A model generated the notes under the pieces. The model worked only from the letters and a program-made list of their open reading frames with translations, did not search any database and had not been told where the DNA came from. Made by a program: the position numbers and the translations under genes. Source: Candidatus Thorarchaeota archaeon (GTDB taxonomy: Archaea; Asgardarchaeota; Thorarchaeia; Thorarchaeales; Thorarchaeaceae). From it: 64,000 nt of DNA. The DNA lies in contig JACAEL010000069.1 in the NCBI GenBank assembly GCA_013388835.1, positions 1 to 64,000 on the forward strand, read 5' to 3'. Below are positions 52,965 through 61,102 of this stretch, in pieces (within the stretch, counting starts at the first letter, position 1; every line of letters starts with the position of its first letter).

Positions 52965-53780
52965 TCAACTCCCGTGCTCCTCTGGAGCACCCGTGGCCAA
53001 TGTGCTGAAAAGTGTTAGCAAGCCGCCCACCATGATTGAGGGTTCACCGTTTCTGACAATAACCTCAACAATGACGTGTGTCCTGTCTTCAACAATTTCC
53101 ACCCTAAAACTCTCAAACTTCCGGGTCAAATCAGGCTCTAACGCCTTCGTTATCCTTGCTGGGCTCATCTTGGGTACGTCGATTCTCATCGTCCACCAGT
53201 TTGGAGTCACGTCCCGACATGACACGGGCAGACTGTAGTAGTTTCCGAACAGTGTGAGGTACAGCTTGAAGACGCCGAAGTCCCGAATCTCGTAATCAAG
53301 CGGGTTCATCAACACGATTCCTCTGGTGAAGTCAAAGTGAAACACGAGACCATCACCGGCCAGCAAGAGTAGATCCTGTTCAGTCGCCTTTGCTGATTTG
53401 GACCAGAGGCTGCCAAACCGTGTCGTGAACTGCTTTATTGACCCCATCCCTAAGGTTGCGAGAAGGTCCTTGATCAGTAGTCGTCGATTGTCCATACCTC
53501 GACCCTTTCGCTCCAGAATGTAACGCTTGACCTGATCCAGATACTGCGAGTAACAGAAGGCTGGCAGGTCTGGAGGTTCAACACCTAGTTCGATGAGCAT
53601 GTTCAGGAAGTTGCGATTCTTGCAGGCAGGACGCACTGTGCAGCTCAGTCGATCTTCCTGACACGCGGTACACTTCTTCTCATGCAGTTCGAACAGCTCT
53701 CTGGCCAGCTGCCGGTCCGAGTCAGTGTCGAGTAGGCGAATTCTGCTTGAGAGCCGAGAGTCGTGGTTCGTGTACTGCAT
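52965..53780 (-). CDS. Uncharacterised protein with N-terminal cysteine motif
   Basis: A 271-residue protein. Residues 33-60 include KKCTACQEDRLSCTVRPACK with four cysteines, a probable zinc or Fe-S site. A helical part follows (LIELGVEPPDLPAFCYSQYL) and the last 120 residues look beta-rich (VFHFDFTRGIVLMNPLDYEI, VRNGEPSIMVGGLLTLF). It precedes the giant coiled-coil gene by 23 bases, so it is likely the first gene of that transcript. No family recognised. A leader of 160 bases without a gene lies upstream (53781-53939). Confidence 0.65.
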   Translation of the reverse strand: MQYTNHDSRLSSRIRLLDTDSDRQLARELFELHEKKCTACQEDRLSCTVRPACKNRNFLNMLIELGVEPPDLPAFCYSQYLDQVKRYILERKGRGMDNRRLLIKDLLATLGMGSIKQFTTRFGSLWSKSAKATEQDLLLLAGDGLVFHFDFTRGIVLMNPLDYEIRDFGVFKLYLTLFGNYYSLPVSCRDVTPNWWTMRIDVPKMSPARITKALEPDLTRKFESFRVEIVEDRTHVIVEVIVRNGEPSIMVGGLLTLFSTLATGAPEEHGS

Positions 53781-53939
53781 GGTGCTTCATCTCAGGAATG
53801 ATAGAAGTGGTCGAGGCCTAGATGAGAACGTGCCTTCCTGAAGTCTAAGCAGCAAGAGGACCATCGTAAAAATAAACCTATGGCAATGTAAACCGTCCGC
53901 TGCACGATGGGAGGACCGTGTACAGAAGCACTGATAGCT

Positions 53940-54950
53940 CTAGGACCTTGCGGCTTCCTTGAGCTTGGAGGTCCAGCTGCGTATTTCCTTGTTGAGCCGC
54001 GCTATGTCATTATCGTTCAGCGTCGCGGTCGGCGGGTAGGACTTGAGTTCTCGTGCGATTCGTCCGAAGTCATGTAGGACAGGAGTGGGACGCTGAAGTT
54101 GACTGGTAAGCTGGTCTCGTATCTCCTCAAGAGCTCTGGCCATCTTGACTGCTTCCGTCTGAGGACTTACCATCTTGAGCAGCTTGTCCATTAGGCCATC
54201 AATCGTAGATGGCAGAGGACCTTGGAACACGCGGGGTTCCTCAGGCACTTCGGTCGATTCGGTGCGAGCAGGCGCCTTCTTTCCCGCATCCCTCTCCGTG
54301 GACGCGGAGACCTGTGACGAATCTATCATCTTGGTCACTGAGCCGAGAGCCTGAGATACCTCTTCAAGCGTCTTGTTGTGCTTGCGTTCTAGGTCGTCGA
54401 GCTGACGTACAATGATTCCCACAATCTCCTTTGTCTCTTCGAAGGTCGTCGTGAGATCATGAAATCGCTCCTCAATCCCCGACAGACCAGCAACGTACTG
54501 CTGTAGGTCGTCAATCTTCTTGGAGAGAGCATCATTCTCTGAGGCCTCGCTCAGCTGTCTCACTGCACTGTCGATTCTAGTCACTGAACCGACGACTTCG
54601 TCAAGCTTCTTTCCCAGTTCACCCACTTCTTGCCTTGCTGAGGCCTTGTCGATTCTTGAGTCGAGCTTCTCGAACACGTTTGTCAACTTGTCGAGTTTCT
54701 CAGATATGGCAGAGATGCCCTCGTCCTGCCTTATCTCTTCGACACCCGCTTCTATCTTTGTGACAATCTGAGCCATGGGGTTCATGTGCCCGAGCACCTC
54801 TCGAAGGTCCTGTTCCATCGCCTTGAACCGGTCAGCCATCTCCGCTATCGATGAGAGCTTCTTCATCTCATCTCTTACGGAGCGTAACTCACCTGCAATC
54901 TTCTCGACCTTCTCTTCCAAACCGTCAATGTGCACCTGATCGTCTGGCAT
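53940..54950 (-). CDS. Long coiled-coil protein
   Basis: About 336 residues. Residues 1-215 are heptad coiled coil with several hinge points (EKVEKIAGELRSVRDEMKKL, LTNVFEKLDSRIDKASARQE, GIIVRQLDDLERKHNKTLEE). A Pro/Glu-rich disordered stretch follows at about 225-250, and the last 85 residues form a short helical domain. The chain resembles chemoreceptor or kinetochore-type rods only in general nature. ATG 54950 is used; TTG 54959 is possible. Confidence 0.65.
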   Translation of the reverse strand: MPDDQVHIDGLEEKVEKIAGELRSVRDEMKKLSSIAEMADRFKAMEQDLREVLGHMNPMAQIVTKIEAGVEEIRQDEGISAISEKLDKLTNVFEKLDSRIDKASARQEVGELGKKLDEVVGSVTRIDSAVRQLSEASENDALSKKIDDLQQYVAGLSGIEERFHDLTTTFEETKEIVGIIVRQLDDLERKHNKTLEEVSQALGSVTKMIDSSQVSASTERDAGKKAPARTESTEVPEEPRVFQGPLPSTIDGLMDKLLKMVSPQTEAVKMARALEEIRDQLTSQLQRPTPVLHDFGRIARELKSYPPTATLNDNDIARLNKEIRSWTSKLKEAARS

Positions 54951-55062
54951 TTGAGCTTCCAATCCTGCAAGAGGCTGTTTCGCATTGTTTTGTGATGCAC
55001 ATATAGCCTTTCGGTAAATGAATACCTGCCTTGGACTGCCACAGTCATGACGACATTCGGAA

Positions 55063-55881
55063 TCATTTTGCCCTGATGATCTCGATTCCCAAGTCTTCGA
55101 GAACCGGCAAGACTCTCTCTCGCTGCGATGCGTTCGTGCCCTTCCAGTCAATCAGCGCGGTCTTCACAGTGCTGGCAGACCGCCTCACCATCTGGCCAAT
55201 AGTATCGGGGGCTATATCATCCATTGCATACCTGGCGGCCATATGACCGATGTCACATTCGCCGTCCAGGACAATGCTGTTGAACTTGCTCGCATAGTGA
55301 GTACCCCCAAAGGCAATGGCGGAGTCGCCTCCAAGAGATGGTTCCAGACAGTCCATCACTGCTGCAGCAACTGCAGCTGCGCCTTCAGGGTGGTTCCAAT
55401 AGGTCTCGTCACTGCCAAGCTCAACAAAGAGAAGCGGAGTCATGAGGTTGGTCGGGCCGTGATGTGTCACCTCAAGCGATACGTCAAAGTCATGAAGACC
55501 ACGCTCCTCGCGTTCTGCATATAGGCGTCTCAACGCCGCCGAAACCAGCCTGGGGGCACTGACAGACAATGCCCTTGGTTGACCACCAAAGGCAGTGTCT
55601 TCACCAAAGTTCCCTGTGCTGTGCACAAGGAGGGAGGGCCTTCCCGACTGTGCTCTGTGTCTAGAGCAGAAGATGAACACCTCTGGACGGAAGTGGTCTT
55701 CCAGGTGGTCACACGCAATCATGTCGCGTTCAGTGGTGATGAGCTTGGCTTTCGTATCCAGTGTATACACCGGGCTCCCCTCAAAGGACTCGCCGTCTTC
55801 ACTGAAGCCGTAGTCAGAAACAAGTACGCGAAGGATGTTCTGACTCGCTGGGTCCTTCTTGGAGGTTACTAGGACTCGCAA
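55063..55881 (-). CDS. D-aminoacyl-tRNA deacylase (DTD2/GEK1 family)
   Basis: A 272-residue protein with the archaeal/plant DTD2 motifs: LRVLVTSKKDPASQNI at the N-terminus, FIFCSRHRAQSGRPSLLVHS, EVTHHGPTNLMTPLLFVELG and AIAFGGTHYASKFN. The enzyme removes D-amino acids (and, in plants, aldehyde adducts) from tRNA, protecting translation. TTG 55881 reproduces the family's N-terminus exactly and follows GAGGGCG; the GTG at 55911 would overlap the upstream gene. It is coupled to the coiled-coil gene before it, with 11 bases between them. Confidence 0.92.
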   Translation of the reverse strand: MRVLVTSKKDPASQNILRVLVSDYGFSEDGESFEGSPVYTLDTKAKLITTERDMIACDHLEDHFRPEVFIFCSRHRAQSGRPSLLVHSTGNFGEDTAFGGQPRALSVSAPRLVSAALRRLYAEREERGLHDFDVSLEVTHHGPTNLMTPLLFVELGSDETYWNHPEGAAAVAAAVMDCLEPSLGGDSAIAFGGTHYASKFNSIVLDGECDIGHMAARYAMDDIAPDTIGQMVRRSASTVKTALIDWKGTNASQRERVLPVLEDLGIEIIRAK

Positions 55882-55892
55882 GGCATTCGCCC

Positions 55893-57137
55893 TCAGCTTG
55901 GTACTGTGCACTTCTCAAGCAGCGGTTCCAGAGTCAGTCCCATCTCAATCTTGACCTTCTCTTGGAACGACTGCTCTATCTCAGTCTCTATCCTGGCCCT
56001 GAACTCAACAATCTTATCGAGTTGGCGCGTTATCTCGTCTCTTACGCGCAGCATGTCGTTAGTGTGGTACTCTAGATCCTTTGAGGCCTCTTCGAACCGA
56101 TGCTCAAGTCTCGAGGCCTGTTGGTATACTTCCGATCCGGCAAAGGCACGGCGGTTCTCATCGATTGATTTGGCCTTTGTCTGAAGCTCGGCCAGTGCAC
56201 CACTTCTGATGGCATCAATCTCCTCCACGGCTCGTCGCTCAAGACGCCGATCCTTCAATGGGAGTGAGCCACGCTCAATTGCCTCGCGCACCGCCATAAG
56301 CCCCTCGACCAGGGCCGGATAGCCTACAGCATCTGCTGTTATCGCCTTCAGGGGGTCTTCGAAGTAGTCCGTCAGAGCCTTCTGGCCCGCAGGCCCTACC
56401 CGAACGCCAGTGTCATGCTGAAGGAACTTCTTGACGGGCTTCTTGAGGGTGTTCAGTTTCATCTGAAGGACGCTCTGGACGCGCTCAGCCTCCTCATCAA
56501 GGTTGAGCAGCCCAGACACGTTGGATGTCTGTCTGAAGGTCTCAAGCTCTCGCTTGGCCTCCTCATACTCTTTCTTGGCCTGTTCGAGCTTGGTGCGTAT
56601 CTGACGAATTGTCTCATCGTAGACTTCTCTGCTATAGCCGAGCTCACGAAGTGCGTTTATCCTCTGACCAATTCTCTCAAGGTCCTTGAGCCATGAGAAC
56701 TCATAGAGCAGCTTCTGCAACCGAGACATCTCCTGCATGAGGTCCTTCATGTAGATGTCCAGCTGTTTGATGGTGCTCTTGTGTTTCTTGTCCATCCGTC
56801 GAATCCAGCGAGCTCCAGCACCCCACAGCTCCTGTATGAAGCGTTGAATCTCGTTCTGCATCGCCTCTGTATTGCTGTAAGATATCTCTTCGCCCAGACC
56901 GAAGTTCTTCACTATCTCGTCCAGCTTCAGAGCGAAACGTGTGGAAGTCCCCACTGACTCGGGATCATCATCATCAGCCGCATCCTCTTTGAGCTCATTT
57001 GCAATCGCCTGGATGTCCTTCAAAGCCCGGTCGACAACCTTGTAGCTCCTCTCCGCTCGCCTTGTGAACTCCTTCGACTTGTCGGCCAATCTCTTGCGGT
57101 ACCATTTCTCTAGCTCGTCAAGAGTAAGCGAGGACAT
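55893..57137 (-). CDS. Helical/coiled-coil protein of unknown function
   Basis: A 414-residue protein, almost wholly helical, with coiled-coil runs (IRQIRTKLEQAKKEYEEAKR, LKRELETFRQ) and a central folded region (FLQHDTGVRVGPAGQKALTD, AVGYPALVEGLMAVREAIER). A short acidic loop DDDDPES lies at about 55-61. No ATPase or DNA-binding motif was seen. ATG 57137. It is first in a transcript with the DTD2 gene. Confidence 0.7.
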   Translation of the reverse strand: MSSLTLDELEKWYRKRLADKSKEFTRRAERSYKVVDRALKDIQAIANELKEDAADDDDPESVGTSTRFALKLDEIVKNFGLGEEISYSNTEAMQNEIQRFIQELWGAGARWIRRMDKKHKSTIKQLDIYMKDLMQEMSRLQKLLYEFSWLKDLERIGQRINALRELGYSREVYDETIRQIRTKLEQAKKEYEEAKRELETFRQTSNVSGLLNLDEEAERVQSVLQMKLNTLKKPVKKFLQHDTGVRVGPAGQKALTDYFEDPLKAITADAVGYPALVEGLMAVREAIERGSLPLKDRRLERRAVEEIDAIRSGALAELQTKAKSIDENRRAFAGSEVYQQASRLEHRFEEASKDLEYHTNDMLRVRDEITRQLDKIVEFRARIETEIEQSFQEKVKIEMGLTLEPLLEKCTVPS

Positions 57138-57255
57138 GAATCAAACCCCAGATGACTACCCGCTCTTGGAGCCACATATCAATCTTGCGAACCACATGGT
57201 CAGGAGTCACCGGATGACTAAACTGTTGGGAGTGACTACGAACCAGTAGATTAGT

Positions 57256-57262
57256 TTTATAT
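57256..57262 (+). promoter_or_regulatory. TATA-like box for the beta-sandwich gene
   Basis: TTTATAT puts the transcript start near 57285, with a GTGAAAGG ribosome site (57294-57301) before ATG 57305. These signals support 57305, not the later TTG 57446, as the gene's start. Confidence 0.5.
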
Positions 57263-57304
57263 CGTGTCGCGTGGGTGTGCTCAAGCAAGGACCAGTGAAA
57301 GGCA

Positions 57305-58108
57305 ATGACAGAGATACTGGAAACTGGTGGTCGACACCCAAGAATTGACCTCAGCTATGCAGTTGAGTGCACTTCTTGAGGAAGTGGTCGCATCGGCTTC
57401 TACATCAAGCGTCTGAGCCTCATCGACTCCTTAGGAATCGAGCGATTGCTGCTGAAGAATCCCACGGACTATCAAGGCGGGTTCTGGTTCTCCTACATGC
57501 ATGAAGGGGAGTACTTCAAGTCGGCATCGACCGAGGTTGAGAGCATCAAGCTAATCCGCAAGGAGCAGATTGGAAAGAAGCTTAGAGTGACTCTTCATCA
57601 TAAGCCCTCTGCATTCAAGAAACCGAAACTTGAGGTTCAGGTGGACTTGCTGAGCTACGACGAGCCAGTCCTGATGATTCGCTATCGGATGCGTAACATC
57701 ACCGAGGAGCCCATCAAAGAGATGCTGCTGTACAACCTCATGGACTTTGATGTTGGCGGTCCGGCAAGCTATCAGGACGACAGTGCGGCTTTCAATCCGG
57801 AGAGTGGCATAATGCGCGTGTGGGACCCGAACGGGGTGTTCGTCAGTATATCGTCTGAACCCAAGCCTGATGCATGGGAGATATCAGCACCGGCTAAGAA
57901 TAAGCTTGGAGACGGCCGCCGCGACCTGCTCAAGAATCTGGAGTATGGGCCCAAGGACATAGCCACTGCCCTGCAGTGGCACATTGGCACACTCGACGCG
58001 GACCAGTCGCGGACTGTGGACATGGTCCTTGCAGCGTCCGGGAGTCAAGAGGACACCTCGGCCCTCACATCCAGTGCATGGGAAGTGTTTGCTGCGAAGA
58101 TGCGATGA
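57305..58108 (+). CDS. Beta-sandwich (GH-N-domain-like) protein with an in-frame TGA
   Basis: From ATG 57305 the frame encodes 24 codons ending ...VECTS, then TGA (57377-57379), and goes on in the same frame as GSGRIGFYIKRLSL and the rest to 58108. After the TGA the protein is beta-rich (FWFSYMHEGEYFKSASTEVE, VLMIRYRMRNITEEP, LLYNLMDFDVGG) and resembles N-terminal carbohydrate-hydrolase-type sandwiches, although no catalytic residues can be set. The TGA could be selenocysteine, a CGA-to-TGA nonsense change or a sequencing error. If it is a real stop, translation could restart at TTG 57446. Confidence 0.5.
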
Positions 58109-58140
58109 TGCGGTTCTGAAAAGCACTTGAATCGCAGAGC

Positions 58141-58207
58141 CGAGGGAAGCACCCTCGCTTCTCAGCAGACACTTCAGTAAGGGAGCAGGGACTCGCAGTG
58201 AGTCCCT
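58141..58207. terminator. Two consecutive hairpins between convergent genes
   Basis: CGAGGG (58141-58146) pairs with CCCTCG (58152-58157), and AGGGACTC (58187-58194) pairs perfectly with GAGTCCCT (58200-58207) around GCAGT. They fill the gap between the stops at 58108 and 58225 and can end both transcripts. Confidence 0.65.
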
Positions 58208-58224
58208 CGCTCATGGCATCTTGC

Positions 58225-58599
58225 CTAACGGAGATGTTTCACCAATGACATGGCAGGGGGAGTAAGTAGGGCCGGTCTTCCTCGGTTGTCTGAACTGCCA
58301 CCAGTGATCAGCCCGAGCTCAACAAGAGACCTCAGGTTCCACTTCACTGTGGAGTACGGGATTCCGCTCTTGCGAGACACAATGTCAGCCAGCGATGTCA
58401 GCGTCAGACTGTCTCGTCCAAGCACGGCAGCCGAGTGCTTCAGAACAGTCTTCTGTGTCCGACTCAGTTTCGCCTCGGCCAGCACCAGATATGCTTTGAA
58501 GAGGGTCTCAGAAGAAGTCTCATCAGTGTGAGGGCTAGTTTCTCCAGATTGCCTGCTGCTGGAGAACACATTCACCTCGACGGTGGATTTGATACTCAC
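58225..58599 (-). CDS. Winged-helix regulator
   Basis: A 124-residue protein with a Ser/Thr-rich N-terminal 30 residues and a C-terminal winged helix (SLADIVSRKSGIPYSTVKWN, LRSLVELGLITGG, then a wing SSDNRGRPALLTP). It is close to ArsR/MarR-like single-domain regulators. GTG 58599 is the start of the longest form. The gene is in its own transcript, convergent with the beta-sandwich gene. Confidence 0.7.
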   Translation of the reverse strand: MSIKSTVEVNVFSSSRQSGETSPHTDETSSETLFKAYLVLAEAKLSRTQKTVLKHSAAVLGRDSLTLTSLADIVSRKSGIPYSTVKWNLRSLVELGLITGGSSDNRGRPALLTPPAMSLVKHLR

Positions 58600-58748
58600 C
58601 TTTTCGGCCTTCGACCCGACACTGATGGGTAGGGGTCTGCAACTTGCTACCCATTGCGCTTTTCACCTCTCAGACTCATAAGATAATCACTGGCTTGTCT
58701 GCATCACACTTAAGTCTTTATGAAGCCGTCAGACACATAGTCAGTGAG

Positions 58749-59243
58749 TCATTGAAGATCCTCAGGAAGGTCCAGCCCGAGTGACTTCAGTCTGCCGAAG
58801 CCTTGACTGAACATACTCATGTAATGACGGATGTCCTCTTCCGACTCCGCAATTGCTTGCAGTGCAGACCCTATGTCCTCCAGTCCCCCTTTCTGGTACT
58901 CCTCAATCATCATATCGAAGGCGTCGCTCATATGCAGAATACCGTCTTGTATGCGCAAGGCCAGATCGAGCATTGACTGGACCACTTGAATTGTGTCTAC
59001 ATCAGGCATATACGGGAGGAAGTCCTCAAGGGCAACTCCAGCCTCCCTGCACTTGTCAACACGACCAGGGATGACGACATCACGCATATTGTACATCCAT
59101 CCCAATCGCTGAGATTCGGTCAGCTCGTGAAGATTCTCCATGTTGAAGTACGAGGTCCACGGACCAAACTCCGACGTCTCATAGTATATCCAATCGTCGA
59201 AGGCTCCTAGAACTCTCTTCCAAGCATCCTCCATCTCGGACAA
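58749..59243 (-). CDS. Uncharacterised helical protein
   Basis: About 164 residues. The first 60 are aromatic-rich (DDWIYYETSEFGPWTSYFNM), followed by long helices (VQSMLDLALRIQDGILHMSD, LEDIGSALQAIAESEEDIRH). TTG 59243 is chosen because the shared TTATAA box at 59285-59290 puts the transcript start near 59262 and AGAGG lies about ten bases upstream of the TTG. TTG 59267 would lie upstream of that start. No family recognised. Confidence 0.6.
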   Translation of the reverse strand: MSEMEDAWKRVLGAFDDWIYYETSEFGPWTSYFNMENLHELTESQRLGWMYNMRDVVIPGRVDKCREAGVALEDFLPYMPDVDTIQVVQSMLDLALRIQDGILHMSDAFDMMIEEYQKGGLEDIGSALQAIAESEEDIRHYMSMFSQGFGRLKSLGLDLPEDLQ

Positions 59244-59284
59244 TCGATGTTCGCCTCTGTGTTGCAAAACACTGACAGCGGGTG

Positions 59285-59290
59285 TTATAA
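59285..59290. promoter_or_regulatory. Palindromic TATA box shared by divergent genes
   Basis: TTATAA is self-complementary and sits at the right distance for both neighbours: about 25 bases from GTG 59315 on the plus strand (leaderless) and about 42 bases from TTG 59243 on the minus strand. Confidence 0.45.
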
Positions 59291-59314
59291 ACTAACGGAA
59301 GGCAAGAGAGTCAT

Positions 59315-59968
59315 GTGACGGCTGCGACAATAGTCGGTCTTCTTCGGAAGACAAAGGAAAGCGGGACCATCTCAGAGGTCGATGAGGCCACCGTCGAGGT
59401 CCTTCGAGAGCTTGCCATTCCCCTCGTCAATGGGGTCTGGCAGCTTGACAGGCGACAACGTGTTGAATTGGCCAAGAGAGCGGTCTCGTGCGGCGCACAG
59501 ATTGACACGGTCGTCGGTACACTCAGCTGGAAGGACTTCGAGAGATTTATCGCGGGAGTCCTTGAAGAGAACAACTACAAGTGCATAGAGAGTTTCAGAA
59601 GAAGAGGTGACTCCGACACAGAAGGGATGGAGATAGACGTAGTGGGCGTCCTCGGAAGGAGAGTGGTGTCAGTGGATGCCAAGATGTGGGGAGTACGGTC
59701 CGGAAAGACAGGTGCTCTGAGGACAGCTGCACAGAGGCAGGCGTCCCGAACAGAACGACTCGTCACTATGCTTCCAAGAATAGCCGAGCGACTTGGGATT
59801 AGCGGTGGGACCTACCATCTATATCCCGTGCTTGTCACATGGCTGATTGAAGATGTGGAAATAGCAGATGGCGTGCCTATAGTCCCAGTGTTCAAGTTCA
59901 ACTCGTTCATTCTGGACATCGAAATGTATGACGACTTCATGGTGTCATATCCTGGAGAGCTTGCCTAG
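59315..59968 (+). CDS. Mrr-like restriction-endonuclease-fold protein
   Basis: A 217-residue protein. Residues 70-155 hold the Mrr/PD-(D/E)xK pattern: LSWKDFERFIAGVLEENNYK (N-terminal helix), then GMEIDVVGVLGRRVVSVDAKMW with the D and D-x-K metal and catalytic residues, and an AQRQASRTERL helix (QxxR). The N-terminal 60 residues are winged-helix-like. A nuclease on damaged or modified DNA is expected; no methyltransferase partner is nearby. GTG 59315 is probably read from a leaderless transcript. Confidence 0.75.
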   Translation: MTAATIVGLLRKTKESGTISEVDEATVEVLRELAIPLVNGVWQLDRRQRVELAKRAVSCGAQIDTVVGTLSWKDFERFIAGVLEENNYKCIESFRRRGDSDTEGMEIDVVGVLGRRVVSVDAKMWGVRSGKTGALRTAAQRQASRTERLVTMLPRIAERLGISGGTYHLYPVLVTWLIEDVEIADGVPIVPVFKFNSFILDIEMYDDFMVSYPGELA

Positions 59969-59980
59969 CTCTAGTCATGG

Positions 59981-60997
59981 CTAGGATGTCTGCAGTTCCT
60001 GCATCCTGTTCGTCACTGTGTCCATCAAGACAGTCTCAATCAGCGATTCAAGAGAGGCCCGAGACCCGAGGACTGATTGGATTGCAGGGTAGGTCATCAA
60101 ATTCGCCTGTGTGGCCCTTGCGATTGACTGCACTCTCTCCTCGGGCGTGGAGGGTGGTCTGTTCTCGAAGCGCCGCGCATCCTCGTCAATTCTTCCGATG
60201 ACGTGCTTTAGGATAGCACTGTGGACTTCGTTGGGGTGAATCGAAGCCATTCCAGCACCGCAAGACTGTCCCTCGCCCTCGAAGTCTCCGTGAGCGACGA
60301 TGATCAGATGCCTCTCCTTTAGTGGCATGGAGAGCCATGTGGCAAAGAACTCGTTGAGGACGGACGTCTCATCTGCGTCTCCAGAGAATCTGGGAATGTA
60401 ACCTCCAAGACACTGGATAGCCATAGGGACTCCTCTGGGAGTTGGTGGCGGCTCCACACGAGAGTCCGAGCATATCACCACCAGAGTTGTCTCGTCATTG
60501 GGTAGTGGCCTTCGGACGCGCGACATCAACAGATTCTCGACTTCGTAAGAACGACCAAGGCCATGAGGCACCAGTCGGGCAGTGCCTGCTTCATAGTCGG
60601 CTCTCAGGGCTACAAGGGGAACGCCTTTCAAGTCGGGATGGCTTGAAACCGCCTTCAGGGAGGCTTGAATCACACCATCGGACTCGGCGGCCTCGAAGGT
60701 GACTATGACACCCGTTCTATCAGCAAAGTGGCTACTATAGGCGGCAGGACCACCAAATAAGAACGGGGACTGACTCGCACTCATGAGAGGCTTCCTCGGT
60801 ACTCTGGTTGCATGGAATGCATCACCCTGCTCTAAGGAGAGAAGCTGAAGGTCTTGTTGACTGTGGTCCATTGAGGAGATCAAGAGGAAACGGGGGGACT
60901 GTCCCTTCGCAGCAGCGCGCATTCGTTCCCTCAGAGTGGGGTCGGACTTGCGCTTCTCGAACATCTCCTTGGACATCTTGACTAACTGACTCGACAT
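59981..60997 (-). CDS. Tandem beta-carbonic-anhydrase-like protein with one degenerate copy
   Basis: A 338-residue protein with two related alpha/beta halves. The second half has VVICSDSRVEPPP (C176, D178, R180), AIQCLGGYIPRFSG and IVAHGDFEGEGQSCGAGM (H236, C246), the zinc-ligand sequence order of beta-carbonic anhydrases, though the His-Cys spacing is nine instead of two. The first half follows the same order (FLLISSMDHSQQDLQLL, GDAFHATRVPRK, GVIVTFEAAESDGVIQASL) without zinc ligands. ATG 60997 is used because the preceding 32 codons are not protein-like. It is divergent from the RimK-type gene. Confidence 0.7.
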   Translation of the reverse strand: MSSQLVKMSKEMFEKRKSDPTLRERMRAAAKGQSPRFLLISSMDHSQQDLQLLSLEQGDAFHATRVPRKPLMSASQSPFLFGGPAAYSSHFADRTGVIVTFEAAESDGVIQASLKAVSSHPDLKGVPLVALRADYEAGTARLVPHGLGRSYEVENLLMSRVRRPLPNDETTLVVICSDSRVEPPPTPRGVPMAIQCLGGYIPRFSGDADETSVLNEFFATWLSMPLKERHLIIVAHGDFEGEGQSCGAGMASIHPNEVHSAILKHVIGRIDEDARRFENRPPSTPEERVQSIARATQANLMTYPAIQSVLGSRASLESLIETVLMDTVTNRMQELQTS

Positions 60998-61102
60998 CGA
61001 ATCACCGCTCAGAATGCTACTGCGGCTGCAGAGTACTATCGAATAAACACTTCCAGCACCTTCAAAACCCCTTTCACGCCACTCCACCAGCAAGCAAAGA
61101 AG

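Noticed and set aside
57136-57249. 37-residue plus-strand peptide starting MNQTPDDYPLLEP
   Set aside because: It starts on the start codon of the divergent coiled-coil gene and ends just before the TATA box of the next gene; there is no supporting homology.
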